This document shows positions 60,420-64,000 of a DNA stretch of 64,000 nucleotides, piece after piece. The stretch is from an uncultured Clostridia bacterium. Its GTDB lineage: Bacteria; Bacillota; Clostridia; Lachnospirales; CAG-274. The position numbers and the translations under genes are program-made. The notes beneath the pieces were generated by a model that saw nothing but the letters and a program-made list of their open reading frames with translations, ran no database searches and had not been told where the DNA came from. The DNA lies in NCBI GenBank assembly GCA_944384195.1, contig CALWSK010000005.1, forward strand, positions 62,001-126,000. The letters are read 5' to 3'. The first letter of the stretch is position 1, and each line of letters starts with the position of its first letter.

Positions 60420-62678
60420 TTATTTTTTCTTCATAGCATTTAATATAGCTATTAATGATACCCCTACATCTGCAAATACTGCCACCCATATAGGAGCATT
60501 TCCAAATATAGCCCAAATAAGCACTGCAAATTTTATAGAAAGAGCCATAATTACATTAAAACGGACTGTAAACATAGTCTTTTTACTAATTCTTATAGCA
60601 TCATATATTTTATCCAAATCATCATTCATAATAACAACGTCTGATGCTTCTATAGCAATATCAGAACCTATACTCCCCATAGATATCCCAACATCTGCAA
60701 TAGATAAAATAGGAGCATCATTTATTCCATCTCCTACAAAACATACTGTGTTGTATTTATTTTTTATTTCTTTAAATTTTTCTACTTTATCTTGAGGTAA
60801 AAGCTCCCAATATACCTTATCTATACCTATCTTATTAGCTACAAATATAGCATTTTCTTTTTTATCCCCGCTTAACATAACAGTTTTTGTATCTAGATTA
60901 TTTATAAGAGCTTTTGCGTTTTCTTTTATAATATCAGATACAACCAAATATCCAAGATATTTTCCATTTTTTGCTATATGAACAACACTTCCATTTTTAT
61001 CAGTATTTCTAATTTGTATATCATTATTTAGCATTAGTTTTTCATTACCTACAAATATTTTGTCATCACCTATTTTAGCACTAATCCCAAGACCACTAAT
61101 TTCTTTAAAATCTTCCACTTCCAAATCATAAGGATTATAATTATCACTACAATATTTTACTATAGATTTTGCTATAGGATGAATAGAATATTTTTCTATA
61201 TTATAAAGATAATTTAACACCTGCTCTTTTTTATCTTCCTCTACATCTATATAATTTACTTCAAACACGCCTTTTGTAAGAGTTCCTGTTTTATCAAAAA
61301 TAATAGCATCTATATTGCTAAGATTTTGTATATATGTGCTTCCTTTGATTAATATTCCCTTTTTAGAAGCATATCCAAGTCCACTAAAAAAGCTAAGAGG
61401 AACAGATATGACAAGAGCACAAGGGCAAGAAGAAACTAAAAATACAAGACTTTTTTGTAACCAAAAAGAAAAATTATGACCCATTAATATAGGCATACAT
61501 ATAGCTAAAAATAAGGCAATAAAAACTACTACTGGAGTATATACTTTAGCAAATTTAGATATAAAATTTTCAGTTTTAGACTTTTGCATAGAAGAATTTT
61601 CTACTAAGTCTAATATTTTTGCAACTGTAGAATTTTTATATTCTGTTGTAGTTTTTATTTTTAATACTCCATTTGTATTTATACTACCACTAAGAACTAA
61701 ATCTCCCTTAGATACCTTTCTAGGTACGCTCTCTCCTATAAGAGCAGACATATCCAAAAATGCATCTCCAGATATAATCTCACCATCTAAAGCTATTTTC
61801 TCACCTGTTTTAACTACTATAATTTCGCCTTTTTCTATATTTTCTGGATAAACTACTGAACCATCTTCTAATGTTGCATATTCTGGTTTTAAGTTTAAAA
61901 GTTCTTTTATAGCATTTCTAGATTTACCAACTGCTCTTCTTTGAAAATATTCGCCTAGCTGATATAAAAACATTATAGCTACTGCCTCAGAATATTGTTT
62001 TATTATTATTGCACCTACTGTAGCAAGAGCCATAAGAAAATTTTCATCAAATATTTTACCTTTTAAAATATTTCTTAAAGATTTATATATTATATCATAT
62101 CCTAGTATAATATAAGCTATTAAAAATCCTAAATCAAATTTTAATATTAAAGATATCAAAAATATTGTTCCACCAGCAATTATTCTAGCTAAATCTTTAT
62201 TTTCTTTTTTATCATCATTTTTTCCCAAAGATTTATTTTCTTGTTTTATATATACATCTGGCTCTATTTTTTTTATTATATTAGTTACTTCTTCTAATAC
62301 TTTTTTCTCATTAGCTCCACTTGCTAGCTCCAAACTTAAGCTTTTATTTATAAAATTTAGGTTTGCTTGGTTTATGCTATCTTGATTATTTAGCTCTTCT
62401 TCTATAAGACTAGCACAATGTGAACAATCAAGATTTACTAGCTCAAACTTTAAAACCTTATCTTCTTGTTTTATATATACATCTGGCTCTATTTTTTTTA
62501 TTATGTTATTTATTTCTTCTAATACTTTTTTCTCATTAGCTCCACTTGCTAACTCCAAATTTAAGCTTTTATTTATAAAGTTTAGGTTTGCTTGGTTTAT
62601 ATTATCTAGCTTATTTATTTCTTCTTCTATAAGGCTAGCACAATGTGAACAATCAAGGTTTACTAATTCAAGTCTCAT
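60420..62678 (-). CDS. Zinc/cadmium-type P1B ATPase with duplicated HMA domain
   Basis: A 752-residue heavy-metal pump of the CadA/ZntA class. It has two N-terminal HMA-like domains with LDCSHCA (8-14 and 83-89), membrane CPC (SSCPCALVISVPLSF), FDKTGTLTKG, the nucleotide-site HP (SIHPIAKSI) and GDGINDAPILSIADVGISMG. The closing helices lack the Cu-type Tyr-Asn/Met-Ser-Ser pattern. The two HMA copies are nearly identical over 75 residues, a recent internal duplication. The ATG overlaps the ArsR gene's TGA (ATGA), so expression follows the metal sensor. The exported ion is most likely Zn, Cd or Pb. Confidence 0.92.
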   Translation of the reverse strand: MRLELVNLDCSHCASLIEEEINKLDNINQANLNFINKSLNLELASGANEKKVLEEINNIIKKIEPDVYIKQEDKVLKFELVNLDCSHCASLIEEELNNQDSINQANLNFINKSLSLELASGANEKKVLEEVTNIIKKIEPDVYIKQENKSLGKNDDKKENKDLARIIAGGTIFLISLILKFDLGFLIAYIILGYDIIYKSLRNILKGKIFDENFLMALATVGAIIIKQYSEAVAIMFLYQLGEYFQRRAVGKSRNAIKELLNLKPEYATLEDGSVVYPENIEKGEIIVVKTGEKIALDGEIISGDAFLDMSALIGESVPRKVSKGDLVLSGSINTNGVLKIKTTTEYKNSTVAKILDLVENSSMQKSKTENFISKFAKVYTPVVVFIALFLAICMPILMGHNFSFWLQKSLVFLVSSCPCALVISVPLSFFSGLGYASKKGILIKGSTYIQNLSNIDAIIFDKTGTLTKGVFEVNYIDVEEDKKEQVLNYLYNIEKYSIHPIAKSIVKYCSDNYNPYDLEVEDFKEISGLGISAKIGDDKIFVGNEKLMLNNDIQIRNTDKNGSVVHIAKNGKYLGYLVVSDIIKENAKALINNLDTKTVMLSGDKKENAIFVANKIGIDKVYWELLPQDKVEKFKEIKNKYNTVCFVGDGINDAPILSIADVGISMGSIGSDIAIEASDVVIMNDDLDKIYDAIRISKKTMFTVRFNVIMALSIKFAVLIWAIFGNAPIWVAVFADVGVSLIAILNAMKKK
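62229..62678 (-). repeat. Tandem 225-bp duplication inside the Zn/Cd ATPase gene
   Basis: Two adjacent 225-base units (62678-62454 and 62453-62229) encode HMA copies that differ at about a dozen of 75 residues and are close to 90 percent identical in DNA by eye. Several runs of more than 20 bases are exact. Confidence 0.85.
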
Positions 62679-63046
62679 AAAAATCTCCCCCTATGTAAAA
62701 GATGGGATAAACCTTGATTTAATATTTCAAAAACATGCTCATCATCTAAAGAATATATTATAGCCTTTCCTTCTCTTTTACATTTTACTAAATTATTTTG
62801 TCTTAACACCCTTAGCTGATGTGATACTGCCGATTGTGTCATATCTACTGCTTCTACTAAATCTCTTACACACATTTCAGTTTGCCAAAGAGTATATAAT
62901 ATTTTAAGTCTTGTAGAATCAGAAAAAACCTTAAAAAAATCTGCCATATCATAAATCATCTCTTCAGAAAGAGCTTCTTCCTTAATTTTGTTTACTTTAT
63001 CTATATTAAGACAATCACAAATTTCATTATTAAAATTATCTTCCAA
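62675..63046 (-). CDS. ArsR/SmtB-family metal sensor (CadC/SmtB-like)
   Basis: A 123-residue winged-helix repressor controlling the ATPase. The DNA-reading helix is MTQSAVSHQLRVLRQNNLV. The alpha-5 zinc site of SmtB is preserved (Asp and His of DDEH, two His of LSHLLH). The N-terminal/alpha-3 site has ICDC and CVR, so one of the CadC cysteines is missing. This points to zinc sensing more than cadmium. An ATG at 63079 is in frame, but it lies in the operator and lacks a ribosome site. TTG at 63046 follows TTGGAGG with 7-base spacing and is chosen. Confidence 0.88.
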   Translation of the reverse strand: MEDNFNNEICDCLNIDKVNKIKEEALSEEMIYDMADFFKVFSDSTRLKILYTLWQTEMCVRDLVEAVDMTQSAVSHQLRVLRQNNLVKCKREGKAIIYSLDDEHVFEILNQGLSHLLHRGRFL

Positions 63047-63060
63047 AATAACACCTCCAA

Positions 63061-63082
63061 TATATGAATATATGTTCATATA
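63061..63082. promoter_or_regulatory. ArsR/SmtB-type operator
   Basis: Dyad TATATGAA-TATATG-TTCATATA with the family core TGAA-N6-TTCA (63065-63078), just upstream of the regulator start. Minus-strand promoter elements TTGACA (63114-63109) and TATAAT (63093-63088) lie directly before it, at a short 15-base spacing. Confidence 0.7.
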
Positions 63083-63151
63083 TTTATATTATATCTTTTT
63101 GCTACAATTGTCAATATTTTTATAATTTAATATTTAAAATATTTTCTGTAT

Positions 63152-63182
63152 TAAAAAAAGGTGTAGACTAAGTCTACACCTT
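63152..63182 (-). terminator. Intrinsic terminator after the DUF5610-like gene
   Basis: Stem AAGGTGTAGAC / TTA / GTCTACACCTT followed on the minus strand by T7. Confidence 0.85.
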
Positions 63183-63187
63183 AAAAT

Positions 63188-63802
63188 TTAAGCTTCTTTT
63201 TTCTCTTCTTTTTTAATTCCTTGAAGTTCATCGAAAGTATCCATAACTTTATCATATGTTTGTTTTGATATTTCTGGAAGCTCTCCGCCCCACATATTTT
63301 CTGCTTGTTTAAAGCCTTTTTCTACTGCATTTCTCATCTCTTCTAATTTCTTAGGGTCATTTCCTGCTACAGCTTTAGCAAAGCTTACTATTCTTTCTGA
63401 AGTTTGTTTTACACCATAATATCCATCTTCTGATATATCTTCTTTAGCTTTAGCTATAGTTTTTGCATCTACAGTAAGATTTTTATAAAATTCTTTTAAG
63501 CCTCCAGTTTCAAATTTAGTAACAAGGCTAAATTTATTTGCTTGCTTATCAAACATACTGCTAACTAATTTTTCAAAATTTTTAGTTTGCAATTCTGCTT
63601 GTTTTAACATAGCATCTATATTTTGTTTTTCCTTATATGCGTCTATCTTTCTATCTTGCTCTGATATTTTTTCTTTTGAAGCCTCATATACCACGCCATC
63701 ATTTTCTTGTTTTGTTTCTGTTTTTTGTTTTGTTTCTTTTTTATCTTGCTTTATTTCATTTTTAGCATAAGTTTTTATATTATTAGAAATAGAATTTATC
63801 AT
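63188..63802 (-). CDS. DUF5610-like protein of unknown function
   Basis: A 204-residue soluble protein. The first 60 residues are Lys/Gln/Glu-rich and probably disordered (KQDKKETKQKTETKQENDG). A helical region follows, and the C-terminal half resembles DUF5610: QTSERIVSFAKAVAG, RNAVEKGFKQAENMWGGELPEISKQTYDKVMDTFDEL. The function is unknown; related proteins often occur near motility genes. An AGAGGTGATATAA site precedes the ATG. The family call is from memory of the pattern and is tentative; the gene itself is secure. Confidence 0.65.
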   Translation of the reverse strand: MINSISNNIKTYAKNEIKQDKKETKQKTETKQENDGVVYEASKEKISEQDRKIDAYKEKQNIDAMLKQAELQTKNFEKLVSSMFDKQANKFSLVTKFETGGLKEFYKNLTVDAKTIAKAKEDISEDGYYGVKQTSERIVSFAKAVAGNDPKKLEEMRNAVEKGFKQAENMWGGELPEISKQTYDKVMDTFDELQGIKKEEKKEA

Positions 63803-63850
63803 TTATATCACCTCTAAATTTATATCGACAATAAATAATAAAAACCTAAG

Positions 63851-64000
63851 CTAAAATATTACATCTCCTCTTGTAAAGTTAGAATCATATTCAAAAGTAT
63901 TTGTATAAGCATTTATATAAAATATACTTCCATCATCTAATAAAAACCTATAATAAGGATTAAATATAAAAGAAATATCTTCATTATAGTCTTTTAAATA
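63851..64000 (-). CDS. 3' end of an unidentified gene
   Basis: The minus strand is open from the window edge to a TAG at 63853-63851, encoding 49 residues that look like a real folded C-terminus (FNPYYRFLLDDGSIFYINA ... FTRGDVIF). The start lies outside the window. It is not recognised. The stop is 48 bases upstream of the DUF5610-like gene in the same direction, so they may be one operon. Confidence 0.6.
   Translation of the reverse strand, partial: YLKDYNEDISFIFNPYYRFLLDDGSIFYINAYTNTFEYDSNFTRGDVIF

Overview
The window is very AT-rich DNA from a Gram-positive, spore-forming, motile, probably anaerobic bacterium of the class Clostridia. The evidence is sporulation genes (spoIIID, a SpoIID-type gene, yunB), a flagellin, a pyrophosphate-type phosphofructokinase, ferredoxin-linked 2-oxoacid oxidoreductase, the folD-rimO-pgsA-recA neighbourhood and the cysS-mrnC-rlmB-NYN cluster. 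A family within Lachnospirales is plausible but is only an inference. No rRNA, tRNA, CRISPR array, insertion sequence or prophage was recognised.

Layout. 1-8.6 kb: end of a leucine-rich surface protein, an SseB-like protein, a heterodimeric ABC exporter divergent from an AraC-type regulator, and a two-gene 2-oxoacid:ferredoxin oxidoreductase. 8.6-15 kb (minus strand): folD, rimO, pgsA, a GGDEF-EAL protein and recA, read from a near-consensus promoter. 15-17.3 kb: a small unknown gene, PPi-dependent phosphofructokinase and a HxlR regulator. 17.3-23.9 kb (minus): a lipoprotein with 11-residue repeats, rnr, a NYN nuclease, rlmB, mrnC, cysS and ispF. 23.9-27.5 kb: feoAB facing a MntR/DtxR-type regulator across a MntR-like operator, then a polysaccharide deacetylase. 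27.6-32.4 kb: a long TPR protein broken by an in-frame stop, a PAP2 phosphatase and pgi. 32.4-41.2 kb is the accessory stretch: a type III restriction-modification pair bracketed by a 29-bp direct repeat that is itself a terminator, then a PEBP protein, spoIIID, a SLOG/DUF1273 protein, an XRE regulator and a DUF262/DUF1524 (GmrSD-like) protein. 41.3-46 kb: a two-component system, a decayed DUF4405 membrane gene and a CoA-disulfide reductase-rhodanese. 46-54.8 kb: flagellin, a copper P-type ATPase, ftsH, a SpoIID protein, yajC and yunB. 54.9-64 kb: a class A penicillin-binding protein, clpC, a Zn/Cd P-type ATPase with its ArsR-type sensor, a DUF5610-like protein and the tail of an unidentified gene.

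Themes. Metal homeostasis is prominent: iron or manganese uptake under MntR-like control, copper export, and zinc/cadmium export under a SmtB/CadC-like sensor. Three genes carry disabling lesions: an in-frame TAA in the TPR gene; a TAA plus an apparent lost start codon in the DUF4405 gene; and a one-base frame problem in an A9 tract at the start of yunB. They may reflect gene decay, transcript slippage or sequence error. The most interesting unexplained items are the duplicated terminator around the type III R-M genes, a candidate small RNA between yajC and the SpoIID gene, and a hairpin that seems to bridge the Shine-Dalgarno site and start codon of cysS.

All coordinates and motifs were read by eye. 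Promoters, operators and RNA structures are predictions.
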